This document shows positions 7,399-15,928 of a stretch of DNA of 64,000 nucleotides, piece by piece; position 1 is the first letter of the stretch, and each line of letters opens with the position of its first letter. Location: positions 1 through 64,000 of the forward strand of contig DHNW01000028.1 in assembly GCA_002407675.1 (NCBI GenBank). The letters run 5' to 3'. The stretch is from Ruminococcaceae bacterium UBA5406. GTDB lineage: Bacteria > Bacillota > Clostridia > Oscillospirales > Acutalibacteraceae. The position numbers were made by a program, and so were the translations under genes. The notes under the pieces are model-generated. The model was not told the origin of the DNA. It was given only the letters and a program-made list of their open reading frames with translations, and made no database searches.

Positions 7399-8652
7399 AT
7401 GAAGATTCTAGTAATTAATGCCGGGAGTTCATCTTTAAAGTATCAGCTAATTGATATGGATACCGAAAAAATGATGGCAAAAGGAATATGCGATCGTATC
7501 GGCACAGAAGGAGCTTTTATCAAACATCAAACGGCCGATGGCCGCTCTCGCAAAACACCTACCGAAATCAAAGATCATGTCCAGGCGTTTCAGCTGGTTA
7601 CCAATGCCTTGATGGATAAAGAAATGGGGGTCATTTCCAGCCTTTCTGAGATTGCGGCGGTAGGGCACCGCATTGTTCAGGGCGGTTCGCTTTTCGACAA
7701 ATCCGTTTTAGTGGATGATGATGTAATCCGGAAAATACAAAGCCTGATTCCGCTGGCACCTCTGCACAATAAATCGGAAGCGGAGGCAATTATCGCCTGC
7801 CGCAAATTTTTTGGCAAAGATTTACCCGAATGTGTGGTTTTCGACACAGCTTTCCACTCAACAATGCCGGAAAAAGCCTACCTGTATGCTATTCCTTATA
7901 AGTATTATGAAAAATATAAAATACGCCGCTATGGGTTTCACGGGACGTCGCATCGGTATGTGAGCCACCACTGTGCACATTTAATGCACCAGCCGCTGGA
8001 AGATATCAAAATGATTACCTGCCATATCGGGAACGGCTCTTCGATTGCTGCAATTCAAAACGGCAAAGTGATTGATACAAGCATGGGCCTGACGCCGCTG
8101 GACGGTTTCATGATGGGAACACGCTCGGGCGCCCTTGATCCTTCCGTAGTCACTTTTATTATGGAAAAGGAACATCTGTCTCCGCAGCAGATGAATGATA
8201 TTCTGAATAAAGAGTCCGGAATGCTGGGCGTATGCGGCATGAGCGATGACCGTGACGTTACCGAGGCGGAGATCCGGGGCGACCACAAAGCCATTCTGGC
8301 CCATGAGATGATGATTTATCAAATTACGAAATTCGTAGGTGCCTACGCCGCCGCCATGAATGGGGTGGACTGCATTGCCTTTACAGCAGGACTGGGTGAA
8401 AACCAGCCGATCATTCGGTATGGTGTTTGCAGAAATCTGAAATTTATCGGGGTTAAAATTGACCCGATTTTAAACGACGAATATATTCACGGGAAAGAAG
8501 GCAAAATTTCTACTTTCGATTCGACAGTTCCTGTTTATGTAATCAATACCAATGAGGAGCTGGTCATTGCCCGTGATACGAAAGAAATTGTGGAAAAACT
8601 AACTTACGCTTCCACACCGGACAGGACGGATGTGGATCTGGAAGATATTTGA
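7399..8652 (+). CDS. ackA: acetate kinase
   Basis: Catalyses acetyl phosphate + ADP to acetate + ATP, the substrate-level phosphorylation step of fermentative acetate production. The ASKHA-fold protein starts MKILVINAGSSSLKYQL (adenine/acetate binding). It contains DTAFHSTMP, GFHGTSHRYVS, CHIGNGSSI, the TRSGALDPS loop and FTAGLGENQP near the end. At 417 residues it is slightly longer than usual (about 400), with an acidic tail (DRTDVDLEDI). The ATG at 7399 is preceded by GGGGG; an in-frame ATG at 7381 is less likely. No phosphotransacetylase gene is next to it. A strong terminator follows. Confidence 0.97.
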   Translation: MKILVINAGSSSLKYQLIDMDTEKMMAKGICDRIGTEGAFIKHQTADGRSRKTPTEIKDHVQAFQLVTNALMDKEMGVISSLSEIAAVGHRIVQGGSLFDKSVLVDDDVIRKIQSLIPLAPLHNKSEAEAIIACRKFFGKDLPECVVFDTAFHSTMPEKAYLYAIPYKYYEKYKIRRYGFHGTSHRYVSHHCAHLMHQPLEDIKMITCHIGNGSSIAAIQNGKVIDTSMGLTPLDGFMMGTRSGALDPSVVTFIMEKEHLSPQQMNDILNKESGMLGVCGMSDDRDVTEAEIRGDHKAILAHEMMIYQITKFVGAYAAAMNGVDCIAFTAGLGENQPIIRYGVCRNLKFIGVKIDPILNDEYIHGKEGKISTFDSTVPVYVINTNEELVIARDTKEIVEKLTYASTPDRTDVDLEDI

Positions 8653-8681
8653 CCCTGCTTACCCTTGCAATTGATCGAATC

Positions 8682-8719
8682 AGGCTTCTGCTGCTTTTTC
8701 AGTCAGCGGAAGCCTTTTT
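8682..8719. terminator. terminator between ackA and clpB
   Basis: Hairpin AGGCTTCTGCTG with an imperfect complementary arm ending GGAAGCCT, followed by a T-run on the plus strand. It separates the convergent ackA and clpB transcripts. Confidence 0.8.
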
Positions 8720-8739
8720 CTTCCGTGGAATCCAATCAG

Positions 8740-11361
8740 TTACGCGGTAAGAGCCGTCTTTTTTACAGTCAGGGTCAAATCTTTTCCGTCACTGTCGATT
8801 AAAAGTGTAGATCGCGGTTCCAAGCCTCCGGCAATGATCTTTTTTGCAATCAGTGTTTCCACATGGCTTTGGATGAACCGTTTCAGCGGCCGCGCGCCAT
8901 AAGCGGGATCATACCCGCTGGAGACAATATATTCTTTTGCGGCTTCCGTCAGTTTTACTTCCAGCTGTTTTTCCTGTAACCGTTTTTGCAGATCTTTCAT
9001 TTGCAGATCTACAATTTTAAAGATTTCATCCTGTGTCAGCGGCCGGTAGAAGACGATTTCGTCCAGCCGGTTCAAAAATTCGGGGCGGAACTGCTGTTTC
9101 AGAAGGGTATCAACATGCTGTTTGGCTGTTTCGCTGATACTGCCGTCGCTTTCGATCCCATCCAAAATGAAGTTGGAGCCCAGGTTGGAAGTCAGAATGA
9201 TTATGGTATTCTTGAAATCCACGGTGCGTCCCTGGGAATCCGTAATACGGCCGTCGTCGAGAACCTGCAGAAGAATGTTGAACACATCGGGGTGCGCTTT
9301 TTCCACTTCATCAAACAGGACAACCGAGTAAGGGTGGCGGCGGACGGCTTCCGTCAGCTGGCCGCCTTCCTCGTAGCCGACGTATCCCGGAGGCGCTCCA
9401 ATCAGCCGGGATACTGAGAACTTTTCCATGTATTCTGTCATGTCAATGCGCACCATGTTCTTTTCGTCGTCAAAAAGCGCCTGAGCCAGCGCCTTGGCAA
9501 GTTCCGTTTTGCCAACACCCGTGGGGCCTAGGAACAGAAACGAGCCGATGGGGCGGTTGGGATCCTGAATTCCCGCGCGGGAGCGCAGGATTGCTTCCGA
9601 TACCTTTTTCACGGCCTCATTCTGCCCGACAACACGTTCATGCAGAATATCTTCCAGATGCAGGAGCTTTTCGCGTTCGCTTTCCATCAGGCGGGCAACC
9701 GGAATCCCTGTCCAGCGGGCGACAATTTTGGCAATTTCCTCTTCTGTGACGCGGTCGTGCAGGAGGGAATCTTCCGTCTGTGATTTTTCGGCAATTTCCT
9801 CTTCGGCTTTCAGCTGCTTGGTCAGTTCCGGAAGTTTGCCGTACTTTAATTCGGCCGCTTTGTTTAGGTCATATGTGCGTTCGGCTTTTTCAATTTCGGC
9901 GTTGACCTGTTCGATCTGTTCACGCAGTTTACGCACTTTTCCAATTGAATTCTTTTCATTTTCCCATTTGGCCTTCATTTCCTTAAACTGCGCGCGTTCG
10001 TCGGCCAGCTCCTTTTGAATTTGTTTCAGGTGTTCCTGAGCAAGGGGATCGCTGTCTTTTTTCACGGCGGCTTCTTCAATTTCATGCTGCATAATCTTCC
10101 GGGAGATTTCATCCAGCTCTACGGGCATCGAGTCGATTTCCGTGCGCACCATGGCGCACGCTTCGTCAATAAGGTCAATGGCTTTATCCGGCAGGAACCG
10201 GTCGGAAATATAACGGTTGCTCAGCACGGCTGCTGCAATCAGAGCCTGATCCTGGATTTTCACTCCATGGAAAACTTCGTACCGTTCTTTCAGACCCCGC
10301 AGGATGGCAATTGTATCCTCTACGCTGGGTTCTTCCACCATGACGGGCTGAAACCGGCGCTCCAGAGCCGCGTCTTTTTCAATATACTGCCGGTATTCAT
10401 TTAAAGTTGTCGCGCCGATGCAGTGCAGTTCGCCGCGGGCCAGCATGGGCTTCAGCAGGTTACTTGCATCCATGCTGCCTTCGGTTTTGCCTGCGCCCAC
10501 AACGGTATGCAGCTCGTCAATAAACAGAATGACACGCCCTTCGCTTTTTTTAACCTCGTTCAGGACTGCCTTAAAACGTTCCTCAAATTCGCCTCGGTAT
10601 TTTGCTCCTGCAACAAGCGACCCCATATCCAGAGAGAAGACCTTGTGGTTTTTCAGGCTGTTCGGCACGTCTCCGCGCACAATGCGCTCGGCCAGCCCTT
10701 CGGCAATGGCGGTTTTTCCAACGCCTGGCTCCCCAATTAAAACCGGGTTGTTTTTTGTTTTGCGGGAAAGGATTAATATAACGTCACGGATTTCCTTGTC
10801 CCGGCCGATAACAGGATCCAGTTTGTGGTTTTTTGCCAGAGCCACCAAATCCTGCCCATATTTAGAAAGCGCGTCGTAGGTTTCTTCCGGACTGTCGCTA
10901 GTAACACGCGTGTTGCCGCGCACGGTGGAAAGAACCGAAAGAAAACGGCTTTTGGTAATCCCGAAACGCTCAAACACGCTGCGCATGGCGGCATTGGGTT
11001 TATCCAGCATGGCGATCATAATGTGTTCGACGGAGACATATTCGTCCTTCATACGTTTGGCCTGCTGTTCAGCTTCCACCAAAACGGCGTCCACGTCGCT
11101 CGAGATATAGATTTTCCCGGGCTCACGCCCTGGGCCGGACACACCGGGCAGCTTTTTGATCTGCTGTTCCACATCCTGAAGGACGGCGCCGGAGTCAATT
11201 CCCATTTTTTTCAGAAGCTGAGGAATCAGACCATTTTCCTGACGGAGCAAAGCGGCGGCCAGGTGTTCCTGCTCGATTTGCATATTGTTATTGGCAATTG
11301 CGGCACTTTGTGCTTCCTGGATGGCTTCCAACGATTTCTGCGTAAAATTCTGTACGTTCAT
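8740..11361 (-). CDS. clpB: ClpB protein disaggregase
   Basis: Hsp100 AAA+ chaperone that pulls polypeptides out of aggregates together with DnaK. The 873 residues show the N-terminal Clp repeat domain, then AAA module 1 (GEPGVGKT, FIDELHTVVGAG). A long charged coiled-coil middle domain with many Glu/Lys residues distinguishes ClpB from ClpC and ClpA. AAA module 2 has GPTGVGKTE and VVLFDEVEKAHPDVF, and a C-terminal small domain follows. No ClpP-binding IGF/L loop is apparent. The ATG at 11361 has AGGAAGG upstream. It is the second gene of an operon behind an RHH protein. No HrcA (CIRCE) or CtsR-like site was seen in front, so heat control may use another factor. Confidence 0.96.
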   Translation of the reverse strand: MNVQNFTQKSLEAIQEAQSAAIANNNMQIEQEHLAAALLRQENGLIPQLLKKMGIDSGAVLQDVEQQIKKLPGVSGPGREPGKIYISSDVDAVLVEAEQQAKRMKDEYVSVEHIMIAMLDKPNAAMRSVFERFGITKSRFLSVLSTVRGNTRVTSDSPEETYDALSKYGQDLVALAKNHKLDPVIGRDKEIRDVILILSRKTKNNPVLIGEPGVGKTAIAEGLAERIVRGDVPNSLKNHKVFSLDMGSLVAGAKYRGEFEERFKAVLNEVKKSEGRVILFIDELHTVVGAGKTEGSMDASNLLKPMLARGELHCIGATTLNEYRQYIEKDAALERRFQPVMVEEPSVEDTIAILRGLKERYEVFHGVKIQDQALIAAAVLSNRYISDRFLPDKAIDLIDEACAMVRTEIDSMPVELDEISRKIMQHEIEEAAVKKDSDPLAQEHLKQIQKELADERAQFKEMKAKWENEKNSIGKVRKLREQIEQVNAEIEKAERTYDLNKAAELKYGKLPELTKQLKAEEEIAEKSQTEDSLLHDRVTEEEIAKIVARWTGIPVARLMESEREKLLHLEDILHERVVGQNEAVKKVSEAILRSRAGIQDPNRPIGSFLFLGPTGVGKTELAKALAQALFDDEKNMVRIDMTEYMEKFSVSRLIGAPPGYVGYEEGGQLTEAVRRHPYSVVLFDEVEKAHPDVFNILLQVLDDGRITDSQGRTVDFKNTIIILTSNLGSNFILDGIESDGSISETAKQHVDTLLKQQFRPEFLNRLDEIVFYRPLTQDEIFKIVDLQMKDLQKRLQEKQLEVKLTEAAKEYIVSSGYDPAYGARPLKRFIQSHVETLIAKKIIAGGLEPRSTLLIDSDGKDLTLTVKKTALTA

Positions 11362-11388
11362 GGTGTTCACCTTCCTGTTACACACGGT

Positions 11389-12063
11389 TTATATGATTAC
11401 TGCACTTTTCAGATAGTTCCGATACTGTTTTTCCACTTCGGCTTCTATTTCATCTGCGGAGTCCGCACCGGAAAAATAAGCTTTCATTTCTGAGTCAAAC
11501 TCACAGATGTAGGAGAGGAGTGCTTCCGCTATTTTTTCGCTGGTGCGGTTTTCTGCATCCTGGGGACATTGCAGCTGCCGCGTGCAGCGGCCGGGCTGAA
11601 ATTCAAACGGAACTTTTCCGTCCGGAAAAATCCCGCCGATCCATTCCTCTTCCAAAGCATCTCTCAGCCGGAAAAAGTCCTCCGACAGACGCAGCAAATC
11701 TTCATTTTGGGTTCTCAGCGAAACTCTCAGTTCCCCAATCAGCGGTTCATACCGCCGATACAGTTCCAAAGCGTACCGAACCGTTGGCCGGTATCGGTAG
11801 CGCAGCGAACTGCGCACAGAAAACAGGGTGCCGCTCGGCTGACTGCGAAGCTGAAATGTGCCGAGATCCTCGAACCGTTTCTCCATACAGCTGAAAACAT
11901 CCCGAATCCGTGTTTCGGGAGTTGGGCAGGAGAGATAATCCGAAAGGATTTCGTTGATCAGCCCGCTTCTGCTTGTGCAGCGTTCATCAGCCATCTTGTC
12001 GACCGCGTCAACCACTTCATCAAACAGAGCAAGGCTGTAAATGTTTTTTCCCAACCGTGTCAC
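11389..12063 (-). CDS. ribbon-helix-helix domain protein upstream of clpB
   Basis: An uncharacterised 224-residue protein. The first 45 residues (MTRLGKNIYSLALFDEVVDAVDKMADER, then SRSGLINEILSDYL) have the pattern of a ribbon-helix-helix DNA-binding fold: a basic strand followed by two helices with an S-R-S/G-L-I-N-E motif. The remaining 180 residues are mostly charged helix with RYRYRPTVRYALELY and no known catalytic motif. It starts with the GTG/ATG-type codon at 12063 behind AGGTGAGG. It ends 27 nt before clpB, so the two are almost certainly cotranscribed. A perfect inverted repeat lies within the shared promoter, which suggests autorepression. The DNA-binding assignment is inference; the C-terminal domain may sense a signal. 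Confidence 0.75.
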   Translation of the reverse strand: MTRLGKNIYSLALFDEVVDAVDKMADERCTSRSGLINEILSDYLSCPTPETRIRDVFSCMEKRFEDLGTFQLRSQPSGTLFSVRSSLRYRYRPTVRYALELYRRYEPLIGELRVSLRTQNEDLLRLSEDFFRLRDALEEEWIGGIFPDGKVPFEFQPGRCTRQLQCPQDAENRTSEKIAEALLSYICEFDSEMKAYFSGADSADEIEAEVEKQYRNYLKSAVII

Positions 12064-12086
12064 CTCACCTGGTATCTTTAAAAACT

Positions 12087-12114
12087 AGTATATCACGTCG
12101 ATATAATTTGTCAA
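12087..12114 (-). promoter_or_regulatory. sigma-A promoter of the RHH-clpB operon
   Basis: On the minus strand, TTGACA (12109-12114) and TATACT (12087-12092) are separated by 16 nt, about 25 nt upstream of the RHH gene. Confidence 0.8.
12089..12105. promoter_or_regulatory. palindromic operator candidate inside the RHH-clpB promoter
   Basis: TATATC-ACGTC-GATATA: perfect 6-bp arms around a 5-nt centre, covering the -10 and most of the spacer. A protein bound here would block RNA polymerase. The RHH protein encoded just downstream is the obvious candidate ligand. Confidence 0.55.
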
Positions 12115-12163
12115 CACATTTATATAAATTAACTTGCAAATTAATAAATTAAATTTCGAGCAA

Positions 12164-12200
12164 ACAAAAAGGGCCATGTGGTGCGGTTGCCGCATGGTCC
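12164..12200 (-). terminator. terminator of the six-gene prfA operon
   Basis: A hairpin with arms near 12171-12181 and 12190-12200 (GGACCATGCGG against an imperfect CCACATGGCCC), followed on the minus strand by a T-run. It lies about 75 nt past the stop of the M18 aminopeptidase gene. Confidence 0.8.
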
Positions 12201-12272
12201 TTGAAAAAGCCTATCAGCCGTTTGTGATTTAAACAGGTCGGAAAGAATCCGGTTTTGCGGGATTACAGTCTG

Positions 12273-13694
12273 TTAGGCCTCATAAAAGGCTTTGATACCC
12301 GCATAAGTCATATAAACATCCAGTTTAGAGACCAACTCAAAGGGGGAGTGCATGGACAGAACCGGAACGCCGATGTCAATGACGTCCACATTCAGACCGG
12401 CGATATACAGGGCTACGGTTCCGCCGCCGCCTGCATCCACTTTGCCCATTTCACCGATCTGCCACAGCACATCGTTTTTATCAAACAGACTGCGGATCTG
12501 TGCGACAAATTCAGCCGAAGCTTCACTTGTGCCGCTCTTCCCGTGCCCGCCGGTATATTTGGCAACACCAACACCGCCATTGATATAGCAGGAATTATTG
12601 GATTCATAAACATCCGCAAAAGTCGGATCATACGCTGCCGTTACGTCAGCGGATAGACATTTCGAGCGGCTGAGAACGTGGCGGGGTTCCAGATTTTCCG
12701 CCTGGGCGAGATCCGCAACGAAATAACACAGGAACTGCGAATTCAAGCCTGTGTTTCCGACGCTTCCGATTTCTTCACGGTCTGCCAGAACGGTAACAAC
12801 TGTATTTTCTGGAACCTTTTTGAGGTTCAGAATCGCGGTAAGAGCCGGATAGGCGCATACGCGGTCGTCGTGGCCGTAGGCGCCGATCATGCTGCGGTCG
12901 AACCCGATGTCAACAGCCTTGAAGGCCGGAACAAATTCCAAATCCGCCGAAACAAAATCTTCTTCCGTTATACCGTACTTTTCATTTAAAATTTTCATGA
13001 CGTTCAGTTTAACAAGGTCGTCACCCTTTTCGGCACGGATGGGGCGGCTGCCGATTGCAATGTTCAGGTTCTCGCCTTCCACACCTTTTACCATGGTTTT
13101 GCGCATCTGTTCGTCCGCCAGATGAGGCAGCAGATCCGTTACGGTGAACTGGGGCTCCCCTTCTTTTTCACCAATGTTGATATCGACATTGGTTCCATTT
13201 TTTAAAGCGAAACGGCCGTGCATAGAAAGCGGAATTGTCGTCCACTGATATTTTTTGATCCCGCCGTAATAATGCGTCTTGAAAAGAGACATCCCATCTT
13301 TTTCATAAAGCGGATGCGGCTTTAAATCAAGGCGGGGTGAATCAATATGGGAAGCAGCGATGCGAACACCGTTGCGGCAGCCCTTTTCGCCAATGACCGC
13401 GAGAACCATGGCCTTTCCGCGGTTGTTGCTGTAAACCTTGTCGCCGGAATGATAGTGTTTCCCGGGCTCAAAGGGGACAAACCCGGCTTTTTCTGCTTCT
13501 GCAACAGCAAAATTGACAACTTCACGCTCCGTTTTGGCAGAGTTCATGAACTTTTTGTACCCTACACAGTATTTGTCGGCTTTTTCCAGTTTATCCGCTG
13601 ATACTTGAAGACAGCCGTTTTTACGGTTGACAAGCAGAGATTCTGCTAACTTTTTAACGTCGGCTTTTGTTGCTTTTTCTTCTCTTTTTTCCAT
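12273..13694 (-). CDS. M18-family aminopeptidase
   Basis: A cytosolic dinuclear-zinc aminopeptidase that removes N-terminal residues (often Asp/Glu or Leu) from peptides. The 473 residues match the M18 (aspartyl aminopeptidase/ApeB-like) family. Metal-ligand motifs seen are AASHIDSPRLDLK, the catalytic DREEIGSVGNTG, and GTSEASAEFVAQ and LSMHSPFELVSK towards the C-terminus. Length is within the family range (430-480). It is the last gene of the six-gene operon, 12 nt after the lytic transglycosylase gene. The exact residue preference cannot be read from sequence. Confidence 0.93.
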   Translation of the reverse strand: MEKREEKATKADVKKLAESLLVNRKNGCLQVSADKLEKADKYCVGYKKFMNSAKTEREVVNFAVAEAEKAGFVPFEPGKHYHSGDKVYSNNRGKAMVLAVIGEKGCRNGVRIAASHIDSPRLDLKPHPLYEKDGMSLFKTHYYGGIKKYQWTTIPLSMHGRFALKNGTNVDINIGEKEGEPQFTVTDLLPHLADEQMRKTMVKGVEGENLNIAIGSRPIRAEKGDDLVKLNVMKILNEKYGITEEDFVSADLEFVPAFKAVDIGFDRSMIGAYGHDDRVCAYPALTAILNLKKVPENTVVTVLADREEIGSVGNTGLNSQFLCYFVADLAQAENLEPRHVLSRSKCLSADVTAAYDPTFADVYESNNSCYINGGVGVAKYTGGHGKSGTSEASAEFVAQIRSLFDKNDVLWQIGEMGKVDAGGGGTVALYIAGLNVDVIDIGVPVLSMHSPFELVSKLDVYMTYAGIKAFYEA

Positions 13695-13706
13695 AGTAAT
13701 ACTCCT

Positions 13707-14285
13707 TTATTTTGAATCGTACAGTTCTTGATACTGACGATAGATTTGCTCTACATTGGCGGCATATTTTCGGGTTTCCGAATAGGGGATAACGTCAAGA
13801 TTTTTCCCGTCTTTTGAAGTATTCCGGTCTTTCAGCCAGGAATCTACCCGGCTTACTCCGGCGTTATAGGCACACAGCGCAGTGCGGCGGATCTCGTATT
13901 TTTTCGTCAGGTACGCCAAAAATCGGCATCCATACCGAATGTTGATTTCCGGGTTGTAAAGATCGTCCTTTGGAAGAGGGGTATCCCGCTTATCTTTTCT
14001 CTGGAGCCATTCAAATGTATCCGGAGTCAGCTGCATCAGCCCAATTGCGCCCGCGGAAGATTTGGCGTCGGCATTGAAATTGCTTTCCTGACGGATGACC
14101 GCATAAACCAGATATGGATCAAGATTGTCTTTGCGGGCTTCTTGTTCAACGATGGAGGAATAGGTGCGCGGATACATTCTTTTGAGAAAACAGGTGCGGC
14201 CCCACCGGAGGAGCAGAATGCTGGCTGCAACAATCAGGATGATCAGGATCAGCCGTCTTACCGGGTGTCTTCTAGACCTTTTCAT
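13707..14285 (-). CDS. membrane-anchored lytic transglycosylase (SLT domain)
   Basis: Cleaves peptidoglycan glycan strands to 1,6-anhydro-muropeptides at the cell surface. A basic N-terminus (MKRSRRHPVRR) and a hydrophobic segment at about 12-27 form a signal anchor. The SLT domain follows with the catalytic Glu in VIRQESNFN (about E67), the GAIGLMQLTPDT motif and CAYNAG near residue 137. The 192-residue length suits a minimal SltY-like enzyme. It overlaps coaE by 14 nt, indicating translational coupling. Placement in a translation/CoA operon is common in Clostridia but has no clear functional link. Confidence 0.92.
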   Translation of the reverse strand: MKRSRRHPVRRLILIILIVAASILLLRWGRTCFLKRMYPRTYSSIVEQEARKDNLDPYLVYAVIRQESNFNADAKSSAGAIGLMQLTPDTFEWLQRKDKRDTPLPKDDLYNPEINIRYGCRFLAYLTKKYEIRRTALCAYNAGVSRVDSWLKDRNTSKDGKNLDVIPYSETRKYAANVEQIYRQYQELYDSK

Positions 14286-14886
14286 ACGGCTGCCTCAGGA
14301 TCTTTTCCAAAAGTTCGCGGATTTTTTCATCAAAAATACTCCAATCGGTCCCGCCGTCAAAGGTACGGTCTGCGCGGCTGGTATAGTAGTCATTCGCATT
14401 TTGCGCGCGCATACGTTCCCTGGCCAGGTCTTCCGAAATTCCGTCACGCGCCATAATCCTTTTCAGACGTGCTTGGGGGGAAGTGAGAACCGCCACCGTG
14501 GTATCACACAGGTTTTCCGCGCCGCTTTCAAATAACAGCGCCGCATCCAGTATGACGGCCCGGCAGCTGCTTTGCTGCGCTGCAGCAATTTCCCGCCGGG
14601 CTTCAGCGAGAATGGCCGGGTGGGTGATACGGTTCAGCTGTGCTGTGTTTTCGGGATTGGCGAACGCCCGCTGGGCCAGTTCCTTTCGGTTCAGGGTTCC
14701 GTCGGTCTGCATAAGACCGGTTCCAAAAGCCGCTTTCAGCTGATTGAGGCACGCAGGCTGCTCCGTGACGGTACGGGCAATACGGTCGGCGTCCACCACG
14801 GCACATCCAAGACGTTTCAAAGCAGAAGCTACAGTTGACTTGCCGGCTCCCGTTGGTCCCGTCAGACCGATAACCGGTTTACTCAA
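14272..14886 (-). CDS. coaE: dephospho-CoA kinase
   Basis: Phosphorylates the 3'-hydroxyl of dephospho-CoA, the last step of coenzyme A synthesis in the cytoplasm. The P-loop GLTGPTGAGKST is at about 7-18, followed by VDADRIAR and the typical RKELAQRAFANPENTAQLNRITHP-type region, whose core is NRITHP. The lid region has RQ/RARLKRIMARDG. The 204 residues fit the family. It starts inside the end of the upstream sua5 gene (8-nt overlap) and overlaps the slt gene downstream, so it is in the middle of a tightly packed operon. Confidence 0.95.
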   Translation of the reverse strand: MSKPVIGLTGPTGAGKSTVASALKRLGCAVVDADRIARTVTEQPACLNQLKAAFGTGLMQTDGTLNRKELAQRAFANPENTAQLNRITHPAILAEARREIAAAQQSSCRAVILDAALLFESGAENLCDTTVAVLTSPQARLKRIMARDGISEDLARERMRAQNANDYYTSRADRTFDGGTDWSIFDEKIRELLEKILRQPYEKV

Positions 14887-15901
14887 GCCGCAGCACCTCG
14901 AAACCAGCGGCCCGCATCAGCCGGTTGTAAACGGCCAGCCCAACGCCTTCCGGCTTTGGGCAGCGGGCATAGACGGTCTTTGCGCCAATATCGTCCAGAT
15001 GCCGCAGGGCGCCGAACAAATCCCGTGCCTGTGCGCTGTAATCCAGCGGGCCGCCATACCCTACAGCCGGAACATTCAGCATGGATTCCTCACCGCTGTA
15101 GCAAAGCGCTGCAACACCCGGCTGTTTATGGGTATTTACATACCCTATATACGACTCTTCACTTCCGTCTATGATAATAACGTTGGCTTTGGGAGAATAA
15201 TGCTTATATTTCATACCGGGTGACAGGGCGCGGGCACCTTTCGGTAACGGATTCATAACGGCAGGGTCAACGTCCACCCGGCCGAGAACAGCCCGCAGCT
15301 GTTTCAGAGTAATACCGCCGGGGCGCAGCAGGCGCGGCGGATCGGCGGCGAGTGTGACAATCGTGGATTCCACTCCCACGCCGCAAGGGCCGCCGTCCAG
15401 CACAGCGTCAATTTTCCCGTCCATATCGCGCATGACATGCTGTGCCGTCGTTGTGCTGGGGAAACCGGAAATATTGGCCGAAGGCGCCGCCAGGGGAACT
15501 CCGGCCGCTGTGATTAATGCCTGTGCCGCCGGGTGCGACGGGAACCGGATGCCCACGGTCGGCAGGCCGGTGCTTACCTCGTCGGGAATCAGGGAAGACT
15601 TTTTAAGAATCATAGTCATTGGCCCGGGCCAGTATGCCTTTGCCAGTTTCTTAGCCTGTTCGGGAACGGATTCTACCAGCCTGTTAATCTGGCTGAAATC
15701 GGAAATATGGACGATCAGCGGATTATCCTGCGGCCGTCCTTTCGCTTTAAAAATTTTCGCAACAGCTTTTCCGTCGAGGGCATTTGCTGCCAAGCCGTAG
15801 ACGGTTTCGGTCGGCATTCCGACAAGGCCGCCCGCCCGAAGAATCCGGGCGGCTGTTTCTACATCTTTCGGATCCGCAGCGTCCAGCAATAAGGTGCGCA
15901 T
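14879..15901 (-). CDS. ywlC: L-threonylcarbamoyladenylate synthase (Sua5/YwlC type)
   Basis: Makes threonylcarbamoyl-AMP from Thr, bicarbonate and ATP, the donor for t6A37 in ANN-decoding tRNAs. The N-terminal YrdC-like domain (about 1-205) contains GLVGMPTETVYGLAANA, KAKGRPQDNPL and SAQ/APSANISGFPSTT. The C-terminal Sua5 domain is linked through a region with SPGMKYKHYSPKA, the conserved motif of the long form. At 340 residues it is a full-length Sua5 rather than the short TsaC. It lies 27 nt after prfA, a neighbour pairing seen widely in Firmicutes. Confidence 0.94.
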   Translation of the reverse strand: MRTLLLDAADPKDVETAARILRAGGLVGMPTETVYGLAANALDGKAVAKIFKAKGRPQDNPLIVHISDFSQINRLVESVPEQAKKLAKAYWPGPMTMILKKSSLIPDEVSTGLPTVGIRFPSHPAAQALITAAGVPLAAPSANISGFPSTTTAQHVMRDMDGKIDAVLDGGPCGVGVESTIVTLAADPPRLLRPGGITLKQLRAVLGRVDVDPAVMNPLPKGARALSPGMKYKHYSPKANVIIIDGSEESYIGYVNTHKQPGVAALCYSGEESMLNVPAVGYGGPLDYSAQARDLFGALRHLDDIGAKTVYARCPKPEGVGLAVYNRLMRAAGFEVLRLE

Positions 15902-15928
15902 GATATACTTCCTTTTTAAATCATTCTT

